From the NCBI GenBank assembly GCA_031271275.1, contig JAISWA010000107.1, positions 1-16,753 on the forward strand: a stretch of DNA of 16,753 nucleotides, given 5' to 3'. This DNA is from Clostridiales bacterium. Lineage in GTDB: Bacteria; Bacillota; Clostridia; Lachnospirales; WQUN01. This document shows, piece after piece, positions 1 to 8,319 of the stretch (its first letter is position 1; each line of letters begins with the position of its first letter). The notes beneath the pieces were generated by a model. The model ran no database searches, was not told the DNA's origin, and saw nothing but the letters and a program-made list of their open reading frames with translations. Position numbers and translations under genes: made by a program.

Positions 1-41
1 CTTGGGACGAAACAACCGGCTCCGCCGCGCTGTACCGTTAA
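1..41 (+). CDS. C-terminal end of an unidentified gene (partial)
   Basis: Reading from base 3, twelve codons give WDETTGSAALYR and then a TAA stop at 39-41. A 10-bp terminator hairpin begins 25 bases later, the usual spacing for a gene end, which is the main support for this call. Too little of the protein is visible to name it. One other + frame stays open for longer but runs straight through the terminator hairpin, so it is less likely. Confidence 0.35.
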   Translation, partial: WDETTGSAALYR

Positions 42-65
42 TACGTTTTCATTTCAATTAAAAGC

Positions 66-102
66 GGCCGCGCGAGGCAGTGATAATCGCGCGGCCATTT
101 TT
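66..102. terminator. Bidirectional rho-independent terminator
   Basis: A perfect 10-bp GC-rich stem (GGCCGCGCGA at 66-75 with TCGCGCGGCC at 87-96) with an 11-base loop is followed by ATTTTT on the + strand. On the minus strand the stem is followed by GCTTTTAATT. It lies between the end of the gene entering from the left and the end of tldE at 125, so it can stop both convergent transcripts. Confidence 0.85.
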
Positions 103-124
103 ATGTCATAGGAAACTGCGCTAA

Positions 125-1465
125 TTACTGCTGCCCCGTAAAATGGAAGCCTTCTATCTTTGCCGCGGGAATAATGTATATGGCGTCGTTCACGCTCACT
201 TTCCCGCGTTCCCTGGACAGCGCGGTAACCCGGTTGAGCGCCTCCGTCATATTCTGCGTAAACCGCAGGGTGGAGACGGGCTTTGTCAGCTCGCCGTTCT
301 CGATTAAAAACGCGCCGTTGCGGGTGAGCCCGGTGATTTGCAGCGTGCGCGGGTTTACAAAATTGGTGTAATGGAATTCGTTGATAAAAATCCCTTTTCC
401 GGTTCCCTTGATAATTTCCGCAAGGGAATTCTCGCCGCCGTCCATCACGATGTTAAAGGGGGTCCCCCCCGGCAGCTTTCGGGAAATAACGCGGTAGAAA
501 CTGGCGTGCCCGCTGGATTTTAAGCCGTGCCGGGCGGCGGTCTTGTTGTCGTACAGGAAGCCTTTGACCACGCCGTTTTCAATCAGGCGTACCGTTTGCC
601 GCCGGTTGCCTTCCACGTCGAAGAAAATCGGCTGCGTCCCCGCCGTGTCCACATCGTCGCGGACGGTGATGTTTTCGCCGAACACGCGCTCGTTCAATTT
701 CCCCACGGCGAAGCTCACGCCGTCGTCCACCAACTTCGCGTCAAACATATCCGTAACGAAGGACATCAAATCCCCGAACGCCAACGGGGAAAGCACCACC
801 GTATACGCGCCGAGGGGGACCGGTTCCGGGTTGCGGGCGCGGCGCGCGGTTTCCTGCGCCCTTTGGAACTCCGCGATAATATTGATATCGTCGTCCCGGT
901 AAGACACGCACTCGCCGCCCCCCGCCGCGCCGCTTGCGGTATGGGTGACGACCGTGTTGAAACGCGCGATGTCATACGCGCTGTGCCGGAAGCAGCCCTT
1001 GCTGTCGCCAAAGACGGAGGTGACATGCTCCAGTTCCAACGCGCCCGCCGCCAAATAGCCGGTTTCTATTTTCGCGACGCCCTGTTTGATAAGCGCGGCG
1101 CGCTCATTAATCCCGAAAGTCTTGTGAAGCCTTGCGTTGCCCTCCGTCTCGTGAACATATTCCCGGGGCGGCTCGAACGCCTCAAATTCCCCCTCGGGCG
1201 CCACGCGCAGTATGTCCTCCGCGTCCTTCACCAGTTTTTCCAACCCGTAGTCGGTCAGCACGTTGCCGGTGCAAGTCGCTTCCTTCTTGCCGTCGTAAAG
1301 CGTCAAGCCCACTACGGTATCGGTAATGGAAACATTCTGGCTTATTTCGGAATTCGCGAACCTTGTGGTGTCCTGCGTCCGGTTTTCTATCATGACCGTG
1401 GCGTAAAACTTCGTTTCCCCGCACAGTTTCTCCACCATTTCTTTCGCCGTGTTTTTATCGAGCAT
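125..1465 (-). CDS. tldE: TldE/PmbA-family protein, partner subunit of a TldD/TldE protease
   Basis: The protein has 446 residues, the usual length for PmbA/TldE. It has the U62 family layout: an N-terminal alpha/beta part (about 1-200) and a C-terminal beta-rich part with the typical stretches DGVSFAVGKLNERVFGE, GFLYDNKTAARHG and INEFHYTNFVNPRTLQITG. It has no HExxxH zinc motif, as expected for the non-catalytic partner. In E. coli, TldD and TldE form a cytoplasmic heterodimer that removes the leader of microcin B17 and degrades the antitoxin CcdA; that is family knowledge, and the substrate here is unknown. The ATG at 1465 lies inside the end of tldD (11-base overlap), with a weak purine-rich site (GGGTGG) just upstream, so translation is probably coupled. 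It is the last gene of the operon. The older name is pmbA. The family call is firm; function in this organism is inferred. Confidence 0.9.
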   Translation of the reverse strand: MLDKNTAKEMVEKLCGETKFYATVMIENRTQDTTRFANSEISQNVSITDTVVGLTLYDGKKEATCTGNVLTDYGLEKLVKDAEDILRVAPEGEFEAFEPPREYVHETEGNARLHKTFGINERAALIKQGVAKIETGYLAAGALELEHVTSVFGDSKGCFRHSAYDIARFNTVVTHTASGAAGGGECVSYRDDDINIIAEFQRAQETARRARNPEPVPLGAYTVVLSPLAFGDLMSFVTDMFDAKLVDDGVSFAVGKLNERVFGENITVRDDVDTAGTQPIFFDVEGNRRQTVRLIENGVVKGFLYDNKTAARHGLKSSGHASFYRVISRKLPGGTPFNIVMDGGENSLAEIIKGTGKGIFINEFHYTNFVNPRTLQITGLTRNGAFLIENGELTKPVSTLRFTQNMTEALNRVTALSRERGKVSVNDAIYIIPAAKIEGFHFTGQQ

Positions 1466-2897
1466 CGTCAGCCACCCCTACCTTTACATTTCTAAACCGC
1501 GCCGGCGCGGAACCGTGGGCTACCCGCATGATTTGAAGCGGCTGCCCCTTTCCGCAGTTGGGTACGCCGATTATCCGCCAGTGGCTTTCGTCGCAGACCC
1601 CGTCGCAACTCCCCCAAAATTCCGTGGTCTTGCCGGAGTAAATCGGGTTTTTGTAAATCCGCCCGGTCAGCTTCCCGTTTTTAATTTCCCGCGCGATTTC
1701 GCAGGCGAATTGGAAATGGATGCGTTTGTCGTCTATGCTCCAGCTTTTGTTCTCGTCAAGCAGCAAGCCGTCCTCAATGCCCGCGATAAGTTCGTCCAGT
1801 GTAAATTCCCCCGGCAGCAGGTTGATGTTGGTCATGCGCACGATGGGCATGTTGCGCCAACCGTCCGCAAGCCCCATCCCGTGGGAGGTCTCGCCAATTT
1901 TCGCCGCGTTGTCACGGGAAGTCAGGAAGCCTTTGAACATTCCCTTTTCCACCAATACCGTCCGCTGCGCCGGCACGCCCTCGTCGTCCCAACCGAAGGT
2001 GCCGAGCCCAAGCGGGCTGAACGCGTCGGCGACAATGGTCACCTGTTCCGAGCCGTATTGGAGGGGCGTATGTAAGTAATCCGCGGAAACGAAACTGGAA
2101 CCCGCGAACGCCGCCTCGCTGCCGAACACGCGGTCAAGCTCCGTGGGGTGGCCGACGCTTTCGTGTATCTGCAAAAACAACTGGCGCGGGGTCAGTATGA
2201 TATCAAAAACGCCGCTCGGGCATTCCGGCGCGTCAATCAGCTCGGCGCATTCCCGCGCCACGCGTTCGGCGTTCCCCCGAAGGTCAAGGCCGAGCACGCC
2301 CTCGTACCCGGCGCGCACCCTGTTGAAGTAGTTCCGTTCCTGCATGTCCGACTCCGAAACGGAACGCGCGGTCACCTGCCCGGAGCTTTGGTAAAAGGTC
2401 TGGTGCAGGATGTTTTCACTGCCTTCCGTGTCCGCGAAAAAAACTTCCTCTTTGCGGAAGTCAAGGCTGCTTTCCGCCTTTGCGACGCCGGGCTGCCCGC
2501 GCATAACGCGGTCGCATTCCATCAGCAAGTCCAGTTTATCCGAAAGGGGCACAAAGAACGGGTCGGTGACGGTGGGCGTTTCATATTCCCCGGCAACGCT
2601 TTCTTTTTTGCTTAAAACAATCTTCTCCGCCTGCAGTTCCCGGCTCGCCCGGGCGATTTTAAACGCGCGAAGCAGCGTATCTTCCATATGGGAGGAGTCG
2701 TTGGAAGCCGCGAAACCCATCGAGCCGTGGGAATAAACGCGTATTCCGTACCCCTGGCTGCGGTTGCGGGCGATTTCCGTAACCTGCCCGTCCTCCACCG
2801 TAATATTTTCCGTCAAAATATCCTTGAATCGGATGTCGGCATAGTCCACCCCCAACGTTTGCGCGTACTGCATTAAATGAGACAAAATTTTCTGCAT
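1455..2897 (-). CDS. tldD: TldD-family zinc metalloprotease
   Basis: The protein has 480 residues, normal for TldD. The catalytic zinc motif HESVGH is at residues 245-250, followed by PTELDRVFG, the signature of the active subunit of peptidase family U62. The N-terminal part (about 1-200) has the usual TldD fold with VEDGQVTEIARNRSQGYGIRVY. TldD works with TldE as a cytoplasmic protease that cuts unfolded or leader peptides inside the cavity of the heterodimer (family knowledge). The ATG at 2897 has a strong GGAGG five bases upstream. The gene lies 13 bases downstream of the HlyD-type adaptor and overlaps tldE by 11 bases. Placement behind an ABC exporter suggests, but does not prove, that the protease prepares a peptide for export or clears peptides the exporter handles. 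Confidence 0.92.
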   Translation of the reverse strand: MQKILSHLMQYAQTLGVDYADIRFKDILTENITVEDGQVTEIARNRSQGYGIRVYSHGSMGFAASNDSSHMEDTLLRAFKIARASRELQAEKIVLSKKESVAGEYETPTVTDPFFVPLSDKLDLLMECDRVMRGQPGVAKAESSLDFRKEEVFFADTEGSENILHQTFYQSSGQVTARSVSESDMQERNYFNRVRAGYEGVLGLDLRGNAERVARECAELIDAPECPSGVFDIILTPRQLFLQIHESVGHPTELDRVFGSEAAFAGSSFVSADYLHTPLQYGSEQVTIVADAFSPLGLGTFGWDDEGVPAQRTVLVEKGMFKGFLTSRDNAAKIGETSHGMGLADGWRNMPIVRMTNINLLPGEFTLDELIAGIEDGLLLDENKSWSIDDKRIHFQFACEIAREIKNGKLTGRIYKNPIYSGKTTEFWGSCDGVCDESHWRIIGVPNCGKGQPLQIMRVAHGSAPARFRNVKVGVADDAR

Positions 2898-2910
2898 AAA
2901 AACCTCCGCT

Positions 2911-4341
2911 TTAACTGGCGGCTACCATAAGAAGTGCCGCCGCCTTATGCTCCGCCAATATCTCCGCCTGGTTGACCACCACCGGCGCGTTTTCGTCCAA
3001 CCCCGACAGTATTTCCGCGCGCCTGTCGCCGCGCAGTCCGACGGTTACCTCTTTTTTTATCATTATATCGCTTTCAAGCAGATAAACATAATTCTTCCCA
3101 TCTTCCGACGCTACGGACTGGTTCGGCACGCTTAAAACATTGTCCTTCTTCGAAATAAAAAACGCGATATCCACGGTATACCCGGCCTTGAGCGCGTCGT
3201 CGGCATCCTGCAGGGTTATTTCAACGGGCACCACCTGTTCCGTGCCGGAGGATTTTTCCTTTTCCACCGCCCCGGCGGATATTTTGGTAATGTTTCCGTT
3301 ATATACGCGGTCGGGCAGGCCGCTAGTGGTTAACGCGGCGGGCAGGCCGATTTTAAGCTGCGGCGCGTCGTATTCCGTGATGTCCGCTTTAACGACCGTC
3401 TGGGAAAGGTCGGCAAGCTCCATAAGCATTCCGCCCTTTGCGGCGGTTCCGCCGTCCTGTACGTACACCGCTTCCACGTAACCGGTAAGGGGGCTGAGGG
3501 TTTCCGCCACCAACTCGGAAAGCTCGTCTTCTATTGCGGAAAGCTCCAACTCGCAGAGCCGTATCATGTTTTCCTGCTGTTGGTATTTGAGCGTGTTGGC
3601 TTCTTCGGAAATTTTATTCAGCGCGTTCTCCAACCGCAGTTTTGCCTCGTCCAACTGTATGCGCCGCTGCGCGAGGGTGCTTTCTTTGACGGAAAGCTGC
3701 AGCGTCAGGTCGTCCATGCCCTCCTGGGCGTTTTTGTACGCGGTTTCCGCGTTGTCAAACTCCGCCTGCGTCGCCGCCCCCGCCGCGAGCAGTTCCGTAT
3801 TCCGGTCGAAGGTTCGCTTCGCCTCGTCTATTTTACGCTGCTGCTGCGCAATGCGGTTGTTGATACCGGTGATTTCGCTTTCCGCGTCGAAGATACTCTT
3901 TTCGGCGGCGGTAACGTCGCTTTCATACTGCAGGCGCTCGTTGCCCTCCGCCGGTTGGCCGATTAAGCTGAGGCCGAGTTGGGCGTTGTTCAGGTTAATA
4001 CGCGCCTGGTTCCGCCTGCGCTCCAGTTCCTCCCGCTCGTCCTCCGTGTCGTAGGTGACGAGGACGTCCCCCTCATTGACGGTTTCGCCCGCCTTGACGA
4101 AAACCGCATCCACCGTCTGGGTGCGCGTCATGTAAAGCGGCACGGTTTCCAACGCGTACACATTGCCCGTGGCAAGCACCGTTTGCGCCACGTCGGCTTT
4201 TGCGGCGGGCTGCGTCGCGTACAGTTCCCCCAACGGGATTTCCGGATGGGTGTACCGCCACCAGTACAGCCCGCCGTATGCCGCGCCGCCCAACAGGGCG
4301 AGTACAAGAAGGATTTTAATAATTCTTCTCACAATGACCAT
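2911..4341 (-). CDS. HlyD/MacA-type adaptor protein of an ABC exporter
   Basis: The protein has 476 residues from ATG 4341. Residues about 4-24 form one hydrophobic N-terminal segment after a short basic start (VRRIIKILLVLALLGG), giving a membrane anchor with the rest outside. Half of a barrel-sandwich (lipoyl-like) domain lies around 50-98 (VDAVFVKAGETVNEGDVLV) and the other half around 280-320 (LSPLTGYVEAVYVQDGG). Between them a long coiled coil (about 100-280) carries many Glu, Gln and Arg. This is the MacA/HlyD layout; in Gram-positives such adaptors join MacB-like ABC transporters without an outer-membrane partner. A TTG six codons upstream could also open the frame, but it overlaps the GGGGAGA site that is well placed (nine bases) for ATG 4341, so the ATG is preferred. 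The substrate is unknown. Confidence 0.88.
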   Translation of the reverse strand: MVIVRRIIKILLVLALLGGAAYGGLYWWRYTHPEIPLGELYATQPAAKADVAQTVLATGNVYALETVPLYMTRTQTVDAVFVKAGETVNEGDVLVTYDTEDEREELERRRNQARINLNNAQLGLSLIGQPAEGNERLQYESDVTAAEKSIFDAESEITGINNRIAQQQRKIDEAKRTFDRNTELLAAGAATQAEFDNAETAYKNAQEGMDDLTLQLSVKESTLAQRRIQLDEAKLRLENALNKISEEANTLKYQQQENMIRLCELELSAIEDELSELVAETLSPLTGYVEAVYVQDGGTAAKGGMLMELADLSQTVVKADITEYDAPQLKIGLPAALTTSGLPDRVYNGNITKISAGAVEKEKSSGTEQVVPVEITLQDADDALKAGYTVDIAFFISKKDNVLSVPNQSVASEDGKNYVYLLESDIMIKKEVTVGLRGDRRAEILSGLDENAPVVVNQAEILAEHKAAALLMVAAS

Positions 4342-4362
4342 GATGCCGTTTCTCCCCAAATT

Positions 4363-7300
4363 TTATTCCGCGCTCTTAAGCGCTTCCACCATATTAATTT
4401 TCTTTAGTTTATTCGCCGTCATCAAATTGACCGCCAACGCGAATAAAAACGTCAGCGCCACCGAAAGCAAATAGCTCGCCGTCTTTATTTCCCGCCCGAA
4501 CATCATAATATCCGTTTCCACGGTAATAATCACGTACAGGTGCAGCGACATCCCGAGCAGCAGCCCCGCCCCCGCGCCGAGTATGGTGAGTATGGCGTTC
4601 TCCCGGTATATGTACGCCGAAACCTCGCTGTCATAAAAGCCGAGCACCTCGATGGTGGCAAGCTCCCGCACCCGCTCGTTGATGTTGATGTTGGTCAGGT
4701 TCAGCAGCACCACCAACGCAAGCGCCCCGGCGGAGGCAATCAGCACATACACCACAAAATCCAGATTGGAAATGATGTCCGAGAAATTCCCGATCATGCT
4801 CTTGATAAAGGACACGCCGCTTACGCCCCGCTCGTCGAGCAGCACCGCCGCGAGGGCGTCGGTTTCGTGGGCGCTTTCGTCGTCCACCACCGAAAAAATC
4901 GTGTTGTACTCCGGCGCTTCCCCGAAAACCGCCTGGTAGGTCTCCGCCGTCATGTAAACATAATGCAGGAAATACGTTTCCATCACGGCGGCTACGGGTA
5001 CGGTAACATAGGGCCCGTCCCCGTCCCTTAGCGTCATTCTGTCCCCCGGCGCGATTTCCAGCAGCCGGGAAAGTTTTTCCGTAATAATAACGCCGTTTTC
5101 GTTCAGCGTATATTCGGCGTGGGTTTCCCGGTCGCGGAAGGTGAAGAAATGTTCAAGGTCGTCGGCGGTTTCGGGGATAATCACCGTCGCCTGATACACT
5201 TTCCCGCCGTCGGCCTCCGACGCGTCCATGGTCTTTTGCCGGGCGGTGAGACCGCGGCGGTAAAGGGGGCTTGCTTCCAGTATATCGCTTGCGCGGGTTA
5301 TGTCCTGCCCCGCCGCGCTGTCCGCGAAAGTCACCGACATATTATAATGGTTGACTTCCCCGAACTGTATGTCCGTAATCCCCGCGATGGAATCCCGCAC
5401 GCCGTAGCCGGTGAGCAGCAGCGCGGTACACCCGCTGATTCCGATGACCGTCATAAACAGCCGCTTTTTATAGCGCAGTAAATTCCGGACGGTAACCTTC
5501 TGGATAAAATTCAAAAGCATCCACACGAAGGGGATAAATTCAATCAGGTTGCGCTTGCCCGCCTTGGGCGCTTTGGGCCGCAGCAGGGAACTGGGGTTCT
5601 CCCGCAGTTCGTTTACGCAGGCGACCGTGGCGGCAAGGCCGGTGGCGGCAAGCCCCATAAGCAGCCCCTGCGCCCAAAGCCCGTTGTGCATGGGCGTGTC
5701 GGGGGAGGGGATGCTGTACAGCATGGAATAGGCGTCGATGATTAATTGCGGGAACAGGTTCATCCCGATGTACCCGCCCGCCGCCCCGCCGATAACGGTG
5801 GGAAGCACCGCGTAGACGATGTATTTCAGCACAATCCAACCGCCGGAATACCCCAGGGACTTCAGCGTCCCGATTTCCGTGCGCCGTTCCTCCACCAACC
5901 GCGTCATGGAAGTCAGGCACACCAACGCCGCCACCAAAAAAAATATCAGCGGGAACACCCTGCCTATGGCGGTGATTTTATCCGTGTCGTCGGCGTAACT
6001 GGCGTAGCCCGGGTTGCCCTCCCGGTCGAGCACATACCATTCGGGGTCGTCCAAATCGTCCAAATCTTCCCGCGCCTTTTCCAAATCCTCCGTGGCGGCG
6101 TCCAACCGGGCAAGCAGCCTCGCCCGCTCGGCGGCAAGCTCCGCGGTTTGTTCCGTGATACCGTACCCCGCCCCCGCAAGCGTACCCGTTCCCCCGTAAG
6201 CCGACCCCAACGCGTCGTACAGTTGCTCCTTGCCTTCCGTAAGGCGGTTGAAGCTTTCGTACAGCGTCTTTTTGTTTTGGGAAAGGGCGAACCGCCCGTC
6301 GGAAATTTCCGCCAGGCCGTCGTCTATATCGCTCATCTGAACGGAAAACTCCGCGCCAAGGTAAGGCTCGTTGTCCATGACTTCCCGCCGCGCCGCGTAC
6401 AAATCTTGCTCCTGCGCGTCAAGCAGCGCTTCCGCGTCCCGCAGGGCGACAAGCGACGAAGTCACTTGCGCGAGCTGTTGGTCCAACGCGTATTCCTGCA
6501 TGAAAATATCCGTAAGCGAGCCGGTGATATCCGTATAAGACGAAGTGATGGTCCCGGTGGCTTCCGCAAGCGCCGCGGCGTTTTCGTCCGTCAGCCGCCT
6601 GGTTTCGGCGCGGTTTTCTTCCAATGCCGTTTCGGAGGCGCGAAGGTTGGCGTAGGCGGCGGCGGTCATTTCACGGGCGCGTTCCCCCGCCCGTATTTCC
6701 CCGGCGTCTTCTATCAAATCCGCCACGGCTTCCACTTTGTCTTTGTATTCGTCGCTGAAACACATCAGCCCCGAAACGCCCTCCACTAAAATATACGCCT
6801 CGGTGTAAACGCCGCTGTTAATAAAGTTCGCCTGTGGGATATACATATAGAAGTCCGTCTCGCCCCGCCCGATGGAGCTTGCCCCCCGCTCCTCGGAAAT
6901 ATACAGCGGCGACTTGACGGTTCCGGTAATTTCGTAGGTACGGTTGCGCAGTTGGTTGCGTATGTCGGAATCTTTCCCGCTTTGCAGCGTAACGCGGTCG
7001 CCCACGGAAAGGTTGAAGTAACGCAGGAACCTTTCCTCCACCACGCAGTCCCCGGCGGCGTAAGGCAGCGCGCCGTTTACGGGCAGCGGCTGGTTCATTC
7101 CCGTTTCCGGGTCGTAGGCGTGTACTTTCATGTTCACGGTCTGCCCGTTGTATTCCGTCTGCGCGTCCATGGAATAGGACGGGTATAAACTTTCCACCCC
7201 GGGAACCGCGCGTATCGCTTTAATGTCGTTGTCGTTAAGCCCGTAGGTGCCCACGACGCGAATGTCCATCAGCCGCCGCTCCGTCAGGTAGCGGTCGCCG

Positions 7301-7440
7301 GTAATCTTCATATCGAAGCCCGTCGCCCCAAGCCCCGTGTAAAAGGCGACGCCGAGGGACACGATGGCGAGTATGCCGAGGAAGCGCCCCCGGGTGTTGA
7401 TAATTTCCCGGTAGACGTCCTTAAACAGCGAGCGCCGCAT
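4363..7440 (-). CDS. ABC transporter permease, double FtsX type with large extracellular coiled coil
   Basis: The protein has 1025 residues and about eight membrane segments: one near 20-40, three in the first FtsX domain (about 495-515, 538-562, 592-612), one near 663-682 and three in the second FtsX domain (about 895-918, 950-974, 990-1010). The repeated motifs RTEIGTLKSLGYS and VRELATIEVLGFYDSE are the coupling-helix regions that meet the ATPase. A large outside domain lies between segments 1 and 2 and includes a long, charged, probably coiled-coil stretch at about 255-468; a second one lies at about 685-890. The gene starts at ATG 7440, sharing one base with the TAA of the ATPase gene (TAATG). 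A GTG two codons upstream is also possible. The layout is like MacB/LolC-type mechanotransmission permeases and Gram-positive peptide-resistance permeases. The substrate cannot be read from sequence. Confidence 0.9.
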   Translation of the reverse strand: MRRSLFKDVYREIINTRGRFLGILAIVSLGVAFYTGLGATGFDMKITGDRYLTERRLMDIRVVGTYGLNDNDIKAIRAVPGVESLYPSYSMDAQTEYNGQTVNMKVHAYDPETGMNQPLPVNGALPYAAGDCVVEERFLRYFNLSVGDRVTLQSGKDSDIRNQLRNRTYEITGTVKSPLYISEERGASSIGRGETDFYMYIPQANFINSGVYTEAYILVEGVSGLMCFSDEYKDKVEAVADLIEDAGEIRAGERAREMTAAAYANLRASETALEENRAETRRLTDENAAALAEATGTITSSYTDITGSLTDIFMQEYALDQQLAQVTSSLVALRDAEALLDAQEQDLYAARREVMDNEPYLGAEFSVQMSDIDDGLAEISDGRFALSQNKKTLYESFNRLTEGKEQLYDALGSAYGGTGTLAGAGYGITEQTAELAAERARLLARLDAATEDLEKAREDLDDLDDPEWYVLDREGNPGYASYADDTDKITAIGRVFPLIFFLVAALVCLTSMTRLVEERRTEIGTLKSLGYSGGWIVLKYIVYAVLPTVIGGAAGGYIGMNLFPQLIIDAYSMLYSIPSPDTPMHNGLWAQGLLMGLAATGLAATVACVNELRENPSSLLRPKAPKAGKRNLIEFIPFVWMLLNFIQKVTVRNLLRYKKRLFMTVIGISGCTALLLTGYGVRDSIAGITDIQFGEVNHYNMSVTFADSAAGQDITRASDILEASPLYRRGLTARQKTMDASEADGGKVYQATVIIPETADDLEHFFTFRDRETHAEYTLNENGVIITEKLSRLLEIAPGDRMTLRDGDGPYVTVPVAAVMETYFLHYVYMTAETYQAVFGEAPEYNTIFSVVDDESAHETDALAAVLLDERGVSGVSFIKSMIGNFSDIISNLDFVVYVLIASAGALALVVLLNLTNININERVRELATIEVLGFYDSEVSAYIYRENAILTILGAGAGLLLGMSLHLYVIITVETDIMMFGREIKTASYLLSVALTFLFALAVNLMTANKLKKINMVEALKSAE

Positions 7441-8150
7441 TACCACTCAATCCTTTCCACGGGGAGCGGTTCCGCGTTGACGGACATTTCCGAAACGCGC
7501 CCGTTGCGGAAACGGATGATGCGGTCCGCCATGGGCGCGATCGCCGCGTTGTGGGTGATGACCACGACGGTCATTTTCTTTTCGCGGCAGGTGTCCTGCA
7601 ATAATTTTAAAATCCCCTTGCCGGTCACGTAGTCCAACGCGCCGGTGGGTTCGTCGCACAGCAATAATTTGGGGTTCTTCGCCAACGCCCGGGCGATGGA
7701 GACGCGCTGCTGCTCGCCGCCGGAAAGCTGCGCGGGGAAATTGTTCATCCGTTCGGCAAGGCCCACGTCCGCCATTACGGCGCGGGGGTTCAAAGGGTTT
7801 TTGCAGATTTGGGACGCGAGCTCGACATTTTCAAGCGCGGTGAGGTTTTGCATAAGGTTGTAGAATTGAAAAACGAAACCGATATCGTGCCGCCGGTAGG
7901 CGATGAGCTGCCTGCGGCTGTACTTGCTTACGGCGCTTCCGTCCACGGTAATTTCCCCGCTGTCACAGGTGTCCATCCCGCCGAGTATGTTTAAAACGGT
8001 GGACTTGCCCGCGCCGCTTGGCCCGGCGATAATGGCGAACTCGCCCTTCTCGATAAAAAATTCCGCCCCGTCCAGCGCCTTAACGTCCACTTCGCCCATC
8101 CGGTAAGTTTTGCGCACATCCGTCAGAGAAATGTATGGCACAGCACTCAC
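7440..8150 (-). CDS. ABC transporter ATP-binding protein (MacB/LolD family)
   Basis: The protein has 236 residues and is a complete ATPase of the LolD/MacB class: Walker A GPSGAGKS at 43-50, Q-loop glutamine at 95 (FVFQFYNL), signature LSGGEQQR at 142-149, Walker B LLLCDEP at about 162-168 and the switch histidine in VITH at 200. It powers the FtsX-type permease encoded next. It is the first gene of the five-gene operon. The GTG at 8150 is called as the start; GGGGGA lies only three bases upstream, which is close, and a second GTG at 8141 (codon 4) is an alternative with spacing that is rather long. It ends in a TAATG junction with the permease, indicating coupled translation. Confidence 0.93.
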   Translation of the reverse strand: MSAVPYISLTDVRKTYRMGEVDVKALDGAEFFIEKGEFAIIAGPSGAGKSTVLNILGGMDTCDSGEITVDGSAVSKYSRRQLIAYRRHDIGFVFQFYNLMQNLTALENVELASQICKNPLNPRAVMADVGLAERMNNFPAQLSGGEQQRVSIARALAKNPKLLLCDEPTGALDYVTGKGILKLLQDTCREKKMTVVVITHNAAIAPMADRIIRFRNGRVSEMSVNAEPLPVERIEW

Positions 8151-8180
8151 AATCCCCCGTTTAATTTTCGCCGCCTATAT

Positions 8181-8189
8181 ATTGTAACA
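8181..8189 (-). promoter_or_regulatory. Candidate extended -10 promoter for the ABC-TldDE operon
   Basis: On the minus strand these bases read TGTTACAAT, matching an extended -10 (TGnTAnAAT). No good -35 is seen, which extended -10 promoters can tolerate. Transcription would begin near 8174, about 25 bases before the GTG of the ATPase gene. This overlaps the -35 part of the divergent promoter for the gene at 8320. Confidence 0.35.
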
Positions 8190-8213
8190 CACTAACGAGT
8201 TGTACATATACTA
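8187..8213 (+). promoter_or_regulatory. Candidate sporulation (SigK/SigE-like) promoter
   Basis: AC at 8187-8188, sixteen bases, then CATATACTA at 8205-8213 fits the B. subtilis SigK pattern AC-N16/17-CATANNNTA. CATATACT also differs by one base from the SigE -10 (CATACAMT), but no SigE -35 is visible. The core TGTACATATA is repeated before the gene at 12796 with the same AC spacing. The start of transcription would be about 100 bases before the ATG at 8320. The match is by eye only. Confidence 0.4.
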
Positions 8214-8319
8214 TAGCAGTAATACGGCCATTGCATGGCAGACAATATATGCCGCGATAGGGAAACGCCGGCGGACGGCGGGCGTTAATTAGGCGTATGT
8301 TGAAAAGGGAGGCAGAGGT

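Noticed and set aside
527..1495. Long + strand open frame opposite tldE
   Set aside because: It lies over a clear TldE family gene and shows the low-complexity Arg/His composition of a shadow frame.
5746..6789. Long + strand open frame (347 codons) opposite the permease gene
   Set aside because: It is antisense to a well-supported gene, has an Arg/Pro/His-heavy composition typical of shadow frames in GC-rich DNA, and no family pattern.
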